Shown here: piece after piece, positions 42,619-51,221 of the stretch
How the letters are laid out: every line of letters begins with the position of its first letter
Numbering within the stretch: the first letter of the stretch is position 1
NCBI RefSeq assembly: GCF_021646685.1
Contig: NZ_JAKJHW010000011.1
Location: forward strand, 1-64,000
DNA from: Pseudalkalibacillus salsuginis
Lineage (GTDB): Bacteria; Bacillota; Bacilli; Bacillales; Fictibacillaceae
DNA length: 64,000 nt
Direction: 5' to 3'
Program-made: the position numbers and the translations under genes
The notes under the pieces: generated by a model
What the model was told of the DNA's origin: nothing
The model's database searches: none
What the model saw: the letters and a program-made list of their open reading frames with translations, nothing else

Positions 42619-44016
42619 ATGGGGATTGAGCTGACTATGCTCCATGGTGTATATCTGTTATTCATATTCATCATAATCGGCATCATGATCATGCGAAGGG
42701 ATACCACACTTATTTGTGTGATTGGCATTTTCCTTTTAGGATTGATTGCTTCGAGTTCGTTGAATATAGCAGTGAGCGGAATTTTCAACAGTTTCATTTT
42801 TGCTATCCGTGAACTTTTAGGGACTATTCTGATCATCTCGATTATCGTTGCGATGAGCAGGATTTTGATAAGACTTGGCATAAATGAAGTGATGATATCA
42901 CCTTTTACAAAAATGATCCGGACACCTGCACTGGCTTATTGGACGATCGGAATCTTAATGATGGTCATATCCTGGTTCTTCTGGCCATCTCCGGCAGTCG
43001 CTTTATTGGGAGCTGTGCTTTTACCTGTGGCTTTAAGAGTCGGACTTCCAGCTTTGGGGGTGGCAATGGCGATGAACCTCTTTGGTCACGGGATTGCATT
43101 GTCTGGAGATTATATCATACAAGGTGCACCTAAGCTGACTGCTGATGCGGCAGGAATACCTGTAGGGGAGGTCATGGCGGCGAGCGTTCCGCTTGTGATC
43201 ATTATGGGGGCAGTTACGACTGTGGTGGCATTTTGGATGCTGAAAAGGGATATGAGAAAGGGGAAATTAAGTGTTTCAGAGGAGGAATTGGTTCTCCATC
43301 AAGAGGATGAAAAGCATGAGGTTTTATCTTATCAAACGAAGAAATTACTTTCCGTTTTGATCCCTATTCTGCTTTTGATTGATGTCGTGGTCATGTTCAC
43401 CCTCGGTTTACAGGGTGGGGATGCGACGGCACTTATAGGTGGTACGGTCATTTTCATCCTGATCCTGATTGCCATGTTGGGTTACCGGAATCAAGGGATG
43501 GAGAAAATTACGTCTTATATGATTGAAGGTTTTCAATTCGGTTTTAAAGTGTTTGGACCAGTGATCCCTATCGCTGCCTTTTTTTATATGGGAGACGCCG
43601 GCTTCACCTCCGTTTTCGGAGAATTGTTGCCTGAAGGATCACAAGGAATTGTGAATGATCTCGGGTATGCATTAGCCCAGAGTGTCCCTGTCCACGATTC
43701 AATTGCAGCCATTACATTGACGATTGTAGGTTCGATAACAGGGCTGGATGGATCGGGATTCTCAGGCATCTCATTAGTAGGTTCGATTGCGAGCCTGTTT
43801 GCTGTAGCTATAGGCAAAGGTATCGCTACTTTAACTGCTCTCGGTCAAATATCAGCCATTTGGGTTGGTGGAGGTACGCTTGTTCCATGGGCCCTGATTC
43901 CAGCCGCGGCCATTTGCAATGTCAGTCCTTTTGAACTGGCCAGGAGGAATTTGTTCCCGGTGATCATCGGCCTGTTTGTAACGACAATCGCCGCAATGTT
44001 GATCCTATCCATTTAG
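42619..44016 (+). CDS. Ion-transporter-superfamily-like permease, next to cyanophycin genes
   Basis: The 465-residue protein has about 11-12 membrane helices with two related halves. Each half contains a hairpin-like conserved stretch (ISWFFWPSPAVALLGAVLLP; later SVPVHDSIAAITLTIVGS) and a Gly/Ser-rich loop (SITGLDGSGFSGISLVGSIA). This fits ion-transporter superfamily permeases of the GntP/CitM/NhaD kind; the substrate is not recognised. GGGGGAAGAAGT stands before the start. It is followed on the same strand by a terminator and then cphB-cphA, so it may move a substrate linked to Asp or Arg, which is inference from position only. Confidence 0.6.
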   Translation: MGIELTMLHGVYLLFIFIIIGIMIMRRDTTLICVIGIFLLGLIASSSLNIAVSGIFNSFIFAIRELLGTILIISIIVAMSRILIRLGINEVMISPFTKMIRTPALAYWTIGILMMVISWFFWPSPAVALLGAVLLPVALRVGLPALGVAMAMNLFGHGIALSGDYIIQGAPKLTADAAGIPVGEVMAASVPLVIIMGAVTTVVAFWMLKRDMRKGKLSVSEEELVLHQEDEKHEVLSYQTKKLLSVLIPILLLIDVVVMFTLGLQGGDATALIGGTVIFILILIAMLGYRNQGMEKITSYMIEGFQFGFKVFGPVIPIAAFFYMGDAGFTSVFGELLPEGSQGIVNDLGYALAQSVPVHDSIAAITLTIVGSITGLDGSGFSGISLVGSIASLFAVAIGKGIATLTALGQISAIWVGGGTLVPWALIPAAAICNVSPFELARRNLFPVIIGLFVTTIAAMLILSI

Positions 44017-44074
44017 AATAAATAGTTTCCTCGAACCTGTGTGTATAAGAATAAGATAGTTTGAATAAAATAGT

Positions 44075-44108
44075 AAAAATCACTCATTTTGAAAAGTGGG
44101 TGATTTTT
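44075..44108 (+). terminator. Rho-independent terminator
   Basis: AAAAATCACTCATTTT pairs with AAAGTGGGTGATTTTT (one G-T pair), ending in a T run. It separates the permease gene from cphBA. Confidence 0.78.
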
Positions 44109-44170
44109 CGGTTTTGCGCGCCCAAAAACTGGGTATAAGATATCACTTTATGTTAAAGGTGAGATGAAGC

Positions 44171-44995
44171 GTGATCAAGAGGAGCGGGGATTTATTCATA
44201 ATCGGCGGGAATGAAGATAAGGAAGGTGATCTGGAGGTCTTATCTATTTTCGTGGAGGATGCGATTTCAAATGGCGGACATATTGGCATTCTAACGACCC
44301 CTACAGGATATCCAGAGGAAATCGGTGGTGAATACCGAGACATTTTCTTGAAGCTTGGAGCCTCTAAGGTTGATCTATTACATATTGATACCCGTGAAAA
44401 AGCTGATGATGGCTCGTTTACAAATCAAGTCAATGGTCTATCAGCATTATTCATGACTGGCGGAGACCAGAATAGGCTTTCGAGCATCATAGGAGGAACA
44501 GCTTTTTTTAAAGAAATGCAAAAAGCTTGGCAAAATGGAATGATCATTGCAGGGACAAGTGCGGGTGCTGCTATCATGAGCAGGCATATGATCGTTTCAG
44601 GAAAAACGAAACTGAAACATGACAAGATCAACGTAGAAATAGGAGTAGGCTTCGGATTTCTTGAAGACGTCGTCATCGACCAACACTTTTCACAAAGAGC
44701 CCGCTTTGGTCGTCTGCTATACGCAATTGCGCAAAACCCCCAGGTTATCGGAGTCGGAATTGATGAAAACACAGCCATCTGGGTGAAGGATGGCGGCCAG
44801 TATTTTGAAGTTATTGGTGAACATTCAGTAACCGTAATAGATGGTTGCAAACTATCGTTTGTCGATATTGCAGATGAAGCTGAGAGTGATGAAGTGACGA
44901 TCACAGGTGTACAACTGCACTCGATTGCAAAAGGCTATCAATTTGACTTGGAGAACCGTAAGTTAATCAAGAAAGAGAAGGGATCTGCCCAATGA
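44171..44995 (+). CDS. cphB: Cyanophycinase
   Basis: The 274-residue serine hydrolase of family S51 cleaves cyanophycin to beta-Asp-Arg dipeptides. It opens SGDLFIIGGNEDKEGD and has LFMTGGDQNRL, the nucleophile motif AGTSAGAAIMS, and IDQHFSQRARFGRLLYAI, the typical cyanophycinase segment, then GVGIDENTAIWV. Length is normal for the bacterial enzyme. Its stop overlaps the cphA start by 4 bp (ATGA), so breakdown and synthesis enzymes are translationally coupled. Confidence 0.94.
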   Translation: MIKRSGDLFIIGGNEDKEGDLEVLSIFVEDAISNGGHIGILTTPTGYPEEIGGEYRDIFLKLGASKVDLLHIDTREKADDGSFTNQVNGLSALFMTGGDQNRLSSIIGGTAFFKEMQKAWQNGMIIAGTSAGAAIMSRHMIVSGKTKLKHDKINVEIGVGFGFLEDVVIDQHFSQRARFGRLLYAIAQNPQVIGVGIDENTAIWVKDGGQYFEVIGEHSVTVIDGCKLSFVDIADEAESDEVTITGVQLHSIAKGYQFDLENRKLIKKEKGSAQ

Positions 44996-47628
44996 AAATC
45001 AATAAAGTTAAGTTTCTTTCTGGGCCAAACTATTATAGTTATAAACCGACCATTTGGCTTGAGTTAGATATTGAAGAACTTGAAGATATGCCGTCCAATA
45101 CAATTCCTGGTTTTACAGACAGGTTGTTAGAAGTCATGCCTACATTGAAAACGCATTCTTGTTCACTGGGGTATGAAGGCGGCTTTGTTGAGCGGTTACG
45201 CGAAGGAACGTGGATGGGACATATCCTCGAACATGTGGCGATCGAACTTCAATCGCTTGCCGGTATTAGTGTGAAAAGAGGAAAGACGATTACAAGTGAG
45301 CACGTTGGCATCTATTATGTCACCTATCGTTACGAGGAAAAAGAGTCTGGATTATATGCCTTTAAAGCAGCGATGGAAATCGTCAATCATCTTCTCGAAG
45401 GACAAACTGTCTCGAGTGCTCCTTATGTGAAAAAAATTGAAAAGCTTTACTATGAAAATAAATTGGGCCCAAGTACAGAAGCGATTTTCAAAGCAGCGTA
45501 TGAACGTAAAATTCCAGTCGAGCAAATCGGGGATGAAAGTATCCTGCGGCTGGGCACTGGTAGAAAGCAAAAACGTATGGAAGCAACAATGTCCAGCCAA
45601 GCATCCTTTTTAGCAGTGGAATATGCTTGTGATAAGGTGATGACAAAATCGATCTTACAGGATGTTTGCCTTCCGGTTCCAGAAGGCTGTGTCATATCAT
45701 CTGAATCTGAACTGCTCGAGGAGGCAGAGCGTCTCAGTTATCCCCTTGTCATAAAGCCTGTGGATGGCCATCAAGGGCAAGGTGTCTGGACGAATTTACG
45801 TTCTCAAAAAGAGCTGGTTGCTGCCTATAAACAACATAAGAATGAAGAAAAAGCCATTCTAGAGCGTTATTATACAGGTGACGATTATCGGTTTACTGTT
45901 GTGGACGGCCAGCTTGCTGCAGTCAGTTTACGCCTTCCGCCTTTTGTCGTCGGCAACGGTCACGACTCGATAAAGGTGTTGATTGAAAGAGAGAACGAAA
46001 ATCCGTTACGTGGTGAAGGCCATGAAAAACCGATGACGAAAATACCGATCAATGATTCTGTTGAAAATTATCTCCGCCAAACGAATTTGAATCTTGAAAC
46101 CGTACTTGATGAAGGGCAGACTGTTCAACTGCTGGGGAATGCCAATCTATCGACGGGTGGATTAGCGATTGATGTAACTGATAAAATACACCGTTCTTAC
46201 AAAGAGATTGCAGAAAGGTCAGCCCGAGCAATCGGATTGGATATTGCAGGGATCGATATGATCATTCAAGATATTACGGCTGCTTACAGACCAGGATGTG
46301 CTGCAGTCCTCGAAGTGAACGCGGCTCCGGGGATCCGGATGCATCATTATCCTAGTGCAGGTACGCCAAGGGATGTCGGCGGTGCTATTGTCGATTACCT
46401 TTTTAAAAATCGGGAGGAAGCGGCTATTCCAACAGTTGCTGTAACAGGAACAAACGGAAAGACAACGACAGTGAGGCTAATCTCACACTTTCTGCAACAA
46501 AAAGGAAAGACGGTAGGAATGGCGCATTCAGATGGAGTTTATATTGGCAATCGTTGTATCGATAAGGGTGATTGCAGCGGTCCTGTCAGTGCCAGGAAAG
46601 TCCTCCACCATCCTGAAGTGGATGCCGCTGTTCTTGAAACGGCTAGAGGAGGAATGCTTCGAGAAGGGACAGCCTTTCGTTTTTGCGATGTGGGAATCGT
46701 AACGAACGTTTCAGAGGACCATTTAGGCCTGGATGGGATCGAGACTCTCGATGAACTTTGTAAATTGAAACGGTTGATTCCAGAGGTTGTCCATCCAGAT
46801 GGATATTGTATTTTGAATGCTGACGATGCGGCTGTGGCCGAAATGAAGGAATATACGGACGGGTCGGTCGTATTCACTTCATTGGATGAAAAGAATGCTT
46901 ATTTGCAAAACCACCGCTCAGCTAATCAGGAATGCTGGTATGTGCAAGGCGATTGGATTGTCCACGAGAAGGAGGGCAAGTCCGAACGGTTTATGAAGTA
47001 TGCTGAAATCCCGATCACGTTCAACGGATATGCGAAACATAATATAAGCAACTTGCTTCAAGCCTTAGCTTCTGCGCATTTACTTGGTGTTTCATACAAA
47101 ATGTTACGCAAGAAGGTTCTCACTTTCTTTCCAGACTTCCTGCAAAGTCCTGGGCGCTTCAATAAAGTCGATCAAGATGGCAGGACGATCGTCGTTGACT
47201 ATGCCCATAACACAGCAGGACTCAAAGCGATTTATAATACACTCAAGGCAATCCCGTGCGAGCGGCTGATCACTGCTGTTTCATCCCCTGGGGATCGTTT
47301 GAATGAAGACATCCGCAATATGGCAGAAATCATCGGCAAGGAAACCGATATTGTCGTCATAAAGGAAGATGGGGACTTACGTGGAAGGAAACCGAAAGAA
47401 GTTGCTGCCATCATGGATCAAGTGCTGGCCAAGCAGCTCCCATCTAGCTGCCGGATCATCGAGCTTAAGGAACAGCAAGCGTTCCATAAAGCCTGGGAGA
47501 CCTCACGCCCCGGTGACTTGCTATTGTTCCTTTATGATTCTTTCAGCTCGGTAGAAAACTTCTTCAAAGAGTATAAACAGAGACGCTCCGAGCTTATGAA
47601 CCGATACCGCAAAACCTCTTCATTGTAA
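44992..47628 (+). CDS. cphA: Cyanophycin synthetase
   Basis: The 878-residue enzyme polymerises aspartate and arginine into multi-L-arginyl-poly-L-aspartate. The N-terminal part reads IWLELDIEELEDMPSNTIPG and LREGTWMGHILEHVAIELQ. An ATP-grasp domain follows (YPLVIKPVDGHQGQGVW; VLEVNAAPGIRMHHYPS). The C-terminal Mur-ligase-like domain has P-loop VAVTGTNGKTTTVRLI, VNVSEDHLGLDGIE and VDYAHNTAG. Length matches CphA1. It follows cphB with a 4-bp overlap and ends at a long hairpin. With argGH in the same window, arginine supply and storage lie close together. Confidence 0.95.
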   Translation: MKINKVKFLSGPNYYSYKPTIWLELDIEELEDMPSNTIPGFTDRLLEVMPTLKTHSCSLGYEGGFVERLREGTWMGHILEHVAIELQSLAGISVKRGKTITSEHVGIYYVTYRYEEKESGLYAFKAAMEIVNHLLEGQTVSSAPYVKKIEKLYYENKLGPSTEAIFKAAYERKIPVEQIGDESILRLGTGRKQKRMEATMSSQASFLAVEYACDKVMTKSILQDVCLPVPEGCVISSESELLEEAERLSYPLVIKPVDGHQGQGVWTNLRSQKELVAAYKQHKNEEKAILERYYTGDDYRFTVVDGQLAAVSLRLPPFVVGNGHDSIKVLIERENENPLRGEGHEKPMTKIPINDSVENYLRQTNLNLETVLDEGQTVQLLGNANLSTGGLAIDVTDKIHRSYKEIAERSARAIGLDIAGIDMIIQDITAAYRPGCAAVLEVNAAPGIRMHHYPSAGTPRDVGGAIVDYLFKNREEAAIPTVAVTGTNGKTTTVRLISHFLQQKGKTVGMAHSDGVYIGNRCIDKGDCSGPVSARKVLHHPEVDAAVLETARGGMLREGTAFRFCDVGIVTNVSEDHLGLDGIETLDELCKLKRLIPEVVHPDGYCILNADDAAVAEMKEYTDGSVVFTSLDEKNAYLQNHRSANQECWYVQGDWIVHEKEGKSERFMKYAEIPITFNGYAKHNISNLLQALASAHLLGVSYKMLRKKVLTFFPDFLQSPGRFNKVDQDGRTIVVDYAHNTAGLKAIYNTLKAIPCERLITAVSSPGDRLNEDIRNMAEIIGKETDIVVIKEDGDLRGRKPKEVAAIMDQVLAKQLPSSCRIIELKEQQAFHKAWETSRPGDLLLFLYDSFSSVENFFKEYKQRRSELMNRYRKTSSL

Positions 47629-47639
47629 TGTGTAATAAA

Positions 47640-47716
47640 CGTCAGGCACCCCTATACAAAGATTTGCATTCAATTTTAAATGTAAGCTTGAAGTGTAGGG
47701 TAAGCCTGACTTTTTC
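47640..47716 (+). terminator. cphBA terminator hairpin
   Basis: GTCAGGC.CCCCTATAC near 47641 pairs with GTGTAGGGTAAGCCTGAC ending at 47710, then TTTTTCTC. A loop of about 35 bp lies between. Confidence 0.65.
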
Positions 47717-48137
47717 TCTTGCATCGGTCAACAAATTGAAAGATGACTATGTGGCTCAATGCCGTTTAATGGATTTTGATGATTATGTGTCGGATTCGCA
47801 GACACAGGGGAACTTATTTAAACAAAGGCTGTTTTCTAAAAGTTTGCTGTTAATTGAATGCTGGCAAGAGCAAGAGGATAAAAAAAGTGACCTACGTCAC
47901 TTGGCGGATCGCTTCCGATTTTCTTTCGCTGAGTATTTTCCCAATTCTAAAACAACAATCTATACGAACCTGGACAAAAAAGCCATGGTCTAGAAAAATA
48001 CATTGGCATTCTACTGTGCAAGACCCCAAATAAAGCAGTATGTGTCCACTAGTTTTGGTTGAATACACATGGCACCAACAGCGGAATATTTATCCTCTGT
48101 CAACAATAGAACGGGCCTCCAGTTGCAACAAAGGAAA
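47717..48137. other. Intergenic region with an unassigned frame
   Basis: A plus-strand frame runs to TAG 47991-47993 and reads LMDFDDYVSDSQTQGNLFKQ then RLFSKSLLLIECWQ. It has no good ribosome binding site and no recognised family. It begins inside the cphA terminator, so it is probably a gene remnant or chance frame. Confidence 0.25.
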
Positions 48138-48169
48138 CCCACGGAGAATTTCTCCATGGGCATTTTTTT
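48138..48169. terminator. Hairpin with T run
   Basis: CCCACGGAGAA pairs with TTCTCCATGGG (one mismatch), followed by CATTTTTTT. It is placed to end a plus-strand transcript and lies beyond the stop of the converging DUF3905-like gene. Confidence 0.65.
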
Positions 48170-48190
48170 GGTCAACCTCTTTATTGTTGC

Positions 48191-48529
48191 TCAGTCCCTG
48201 GCATAGCTTACATCTTTGGTAGGATGCATAAAAGGACTGCCCTTCGGTATACGGTTCTCCTCAGCAAGCTCTCGGTTTTCAGTTGAATTCCAACCAATAT
48301 CATTATAAGGATGGACCCATTCATCTCCAGACATGATTGCTGGATCGGTTTCATCGCTCCAGTTCTCAAGTGGAGAATTTTCGGATTCATAATGACTATC
48401 CCCAATTGTCACCCCATATTGATTGACAAATGGCTGGCGTTTCTCTTCATCAACATTTTCAAACACGGGAGCATTGGCCTGATGAGGAAGCGTACCTTCA
48501 ATTGATGGATTTTCTTTTTTACGATCCAT
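48191..48529 (-). CDS. DUF3905-like small protein
   Basis: The 112-residue acidic protein has no signal or membrane segment. It reads TLPHQANAPVFENVD, then VNQYGVTIGDSHYESENSPL, ENWSDETDPAIMSGDEWVHP and YNDIGWNSTENRELAEENRI. I recall this pattern as DUF3905, a family of sporulating Bacillus species of unknown function. AGGAGG stands before the ATG. It is monocistronic. Confidence 0.65.
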   Translation of the reverse strand: MDRKKENPSIEGTLPHQANAPVFENVDEEKRQPFVNQYGVTIGDSHYESENSPLENWSDETDPAIMSGDEWVHPYNDIGWNSTENRELAEENRIPKGSPFMHPTKDVSYARD

Positions 48530-48609
48530 TTAATGACACCTCCTAAAGAGGATACCCTTATTGTAAACAACCTCTGTTTTTTTATGTTGATACCTTCAAC
48601 GGATTATAC

Positions 48610-48988
48610 CGGATTCTGTAATATTAGTTTGGAATATCACTTTTATATCAGGTCGGGATATTGCTACGGCTTGAACTGTAAAATTATATAACCAGAAAGC
48701 AGTTTTTCTTTTATTTCTGGAGGATATTATCGATTGGAATGCTTCCTTCCAAATCCTCCAAATTCTTTTGTTTTTCATGCTGGATATATGGAAGGATATC
48801 CCGATGTAAAGTATCCATATCAATTAGTGTCTTGATGTAGGATATATAGGTGGTCCCGGTTTCTTTTTTTATCTTATAGCGCACAAAATCTTTTGAGCTG
48901 GATGCCATGTCAATGAGATCAGAAAGGGTTTTAGGTTCTTTTCAGTTTGTTGAGAAGAGTTCATCCATTTTTGAAACAATTTCTTCAT
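48610..48988 (-). pseudogene. GerA-family spore germinant receptor subunit A, decayed
   Basis: From ATG 48988 (AAAGGAA upstream) the minus strand encodes MKKLFQKWMNSSQQTEK, then after one lost base KTLSDLIDMASSSKDFVRY. It continues TTYISYIKTLIDMDTLHRDI, LPYIQHEKQKNLEDLEGSIP and IDNILQK, and after another frameshift PEIKEKLLSGYIILQF. This order matches the cytoplasmic N-terminal domain of GerAA-type proteins. At least two frameshifts and stops are present and the membrane part is missing. It is a dead fragment of a germinant receptor gene. Confidence 0.75.
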
Positions 48989-49179
48989 CACAAAATTCCT
49001 TTCCCGACCATCTTGGTTTTCCTTATCAGTTACCAATTATTAGTACGAGTATGCGATAATGGAAGAAACCCTTTTGTCTGGATAAAATGTAATAATTGGG
49101 GTTTTATAGCAAAATAAACGACTCGAAATATAAAAAGAAGGTCCGCAATTGGACCTTCAGAGTGCGTTTTCGGACCTTT

Positions 49180-50508
49180 CTATTTCAACTTGAATGATTG
49201 AATGGACTTCAACAGGGCTTGGGCTGTCCTCGTTAACGAGTCCGCTTGGTTGTTGACTTCCACCATCGTTTCCAGTTGTTGATCGGTGGTCACAGATACC
49301 TGCTGGGTACGTTCTGCAGATTCTCTTGCGATTCGTGCCGTTTCAGATGTTGATGAATGCACTTGCTCGGAGCTCGCTGAAATTTCTTCGACAGAAGCAG
49401 AGACATCTTGAATTTGGCCGGCAACCTCTTCAATGAGTGTGGCGATTTTTTCAAATGATTGTTCAGCATCACCAATCACATGGGTGCCATTCGCTACTTC
49501 TTTCTTGCCGTTGTTCATTACTGAGACCGTCTGTTGTGTGTGGGTTTGAATTCGTTTGACGAGTTCTGATATTTGGGAAGCGGATCGTTCTGATTGTTCT
49601 GCAAGCTTTTGAACTTCTTTCGCTACGACAGCGAATCCTTTTCCATGTTCACCGGCACGGGCAGCCTCAATGGCCGCATTCAATGCGAGGAGGTTCGTCT
49701 GATTAGCGATCTCCGTGATGACATTGACAATCTGGTTGATTTCCTTCGATTGAGAGCTGAGCTGCTGGATTTCGTCTGCTACGTTGTCTGTGACAGAGTC
49801 GATCGCATCCATCTGTTCCCGTACTTTTATAATGAATGTCTTACCAGAATCAACTTCTTCTGTAGCTTTATTTGACATTTCTGCGACAACAGAAGCTGAT
49901 TCAGCGATACGATGGATTCCAGTCGTCATTTCATCCATGATCTGAGCCGTTTGTTCTGCACCGCTTAATTGTGTATCGGTACCAGTTGCCACTTCTCTTA
50001 GCATCGTATTGATTTCCTTTGAAGATGCGGTCGTCAATTGGACTTGGTCGATAAATTGTTTTGACGTATCGACAACTTGATCGCTGTTTGTCCTGACATC
50101 TTCTATAAGTGCCCTTAAATTATCGGTCATTCGATTAAAAGCAGCTGCAAGCTGTCCAAATTCATCCTTGGTATGAATCTCAAGCTTTGTCCTTAAATCA
50201 CCATTCGCTACCTTTTTCATCGTTCGTACGGCTTCATATAAAGGATTCAAGATGAGCAGGCGCACGGCTAGCATGATAAGGAAGGAAGTAACGGCAAGGC
50301 TTACGATCGTATTGAGAACAAAAGCGACAATTACAGGAAGATCATCGATCAACCCAGAGATCAGACCATTCAGGAATGTCGAGATAGGTATGCTGATGAG
50401 CAAACTGATAAGCAATACAAGAAAGAGTTTAACGCCGACACTTTTCAACGAACGTTGAAATTTGAAGGATGAAACGGTGTTGGTTAGGACAGAGCTTTTT
50501 GTGGACAT
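49180..50508 (-). CDS. Methyl-accepting chemotaxis protein without a periplasmic sensor domain
   Basis: The 442-residue receptor has two N-terminal membrane helices ([19 protein letters not shown] and [20 protein letters not shown]) separated by only about 15 residues. A HAMP domain and a cytoplasmic signalling domain follow, with the conserved tip [20 protein letters not shown] and [20 protein letters not shown]. There is no extracellular sensing domain, so it may sense membrane or internal cues. I chose ATG 50508 (GGAGG upstream). Signals go to CheA/CheW elsewhere. It is near motAB but on its own transcript. Confidence 0.88.
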   Translation of the reverse strand: MSTKSSVLTNTVSSFKFQRSLKSVGVKLFLVLLISLLISIPISTFLNGLISGLIDDLPVIVAFVLNTIVSLAVTSFLIMLAVRLLILNPLYEAVRTMKKVANGDLRTKLEIHTKDEFGQLAAAFNRMTDNLRALIEDVRTNSDQVVDTSKQFIDQVQLTTASSKEINTMLREVATGTDTQLSGAEQTAQIMDEMTTGIHRIAESASVVAEMSNKATEEVDSGKTFIIKVREQMDAIDSVTDNVADEIQQLSSQSKEINQIVNVITEIANQTNLLALNAAIEAARAGEHGKGFAVVAKEVQKLAEQSERSASQISELVKRIQTHTQQTVSVMNNGKKEVANGTHVIGDAEQSFEKIATLIEEVAGQIQDVSASVEEISASSEQVHSSTSETARIARESAERTQQVSVTTDQQLETMVEVNNQADSLTRTAQALLKSIQSFKLK

Positions 50509-50619
50509 TTTATGTTCCTCCATTTCAAATAAATAAGCCAGTTCATTCTACATATAATATCGACACTTTTCGGAAAACTTTGACACCATCTTTCAGCTAA
50601 TGAATACTTTATTCGTCTT

Positions 50620-50645
50620 TGAAACTTTTCCGGGTGAAAATCGAC
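50620..50645 (+). promoter_or_regulatory. ECF-type promoter upstream of sigX
   Basis: TGAAAC (50620-50625), a 16-bp spacer and CGAC (50642-50645) match the ECF (SigX/SigW-like) promoter pattern, suggesting autoregulation of sigX. Confidence 0.65.
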
Positions 50646-50672
50646 TATTAATAATAAGAGGGGGAGAAAGCC

Positions 50673-51221
50673 GTGATGGAGCATATATTTAACCGGTTAT
50701 ATGTGGACTATCACCAATCGCTGTTTCAATTTCTCGTATATATGTTAAGAGATCGAGATACAGCAGAAGAACTCGTTCAAGACGTTTATATCAAGGTGAT
50801 AAACTCCTATGACAAGTTCAAAGGGGATAGCAGCGAAAAAACATGGTTGTTTTCAATCGCGCGAAATGTAGCGATCGACTATATGAGAAAGCAGAAAAGA
50901 CAGAGAAAAACAGTAGTAGGCTCATTCGATATAGAAGAGAGAGAGAATCAACTGATCCATCCTGACAAATTACCGGATGAGATTCTTGAACAGAATGAAT
51001 CCTTCAAACAAATGTATGATGCATTATCTCAATGTAAGGAAGATCACCGACAATTGATCTTATTACGATACATTCATGGTTTTAGTATAAAAGAATCGGC
51101 AGCCATCATGGGTTGGTCCGAAGGAAAGGTGAAAACCGTGCAACACAGGACACTGAAAACGTTGAAAACCATTCTTGATGACAGCAGGAAGGAGGAAGAA
51201 TTGTCAAATGGGACAGTCTAA
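50673..51221 (+). CDS. sigX: ECF sigma factor, SigX-like
   Basis: The 182-residue sigma factor has region 2 (FNRLYVDYHQSLFQFLVYML, DTAEELVQDVYIKVI, KTWLFSIARNVAIDYMRKQK) and region 4 (YDALSQCKEDHRQLILLRYI, HGFSIKESAAIMGWSEGKVK). It is most like SigX of Bacillus, which directs envelope-modifying genes in response to cationic peptides. It starts at GTG 50673 or ATG 50676 behind AGGGGGAG. The next gene encodes a RsiX-like anti-sigma factor and overlaps it. An ECF promoter lies upstream. Confidence 0.86.
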   Translation: MMEHIFNRLYVDYHQSLFQFLVYMLRDRDTAEELVQDVYIKVINSYDKFKGDSSEKTWLFSIARNVAIDYMRKQKRQRKTVVGSFDIEERENQLIHPDKLPDEILEQNESFKQMYDALSQCKEDHRQLILLRYIHGFSIKESAAIMGWSEGKVKTVQHRTLKTLKTILDDSRKEEELSNGTV

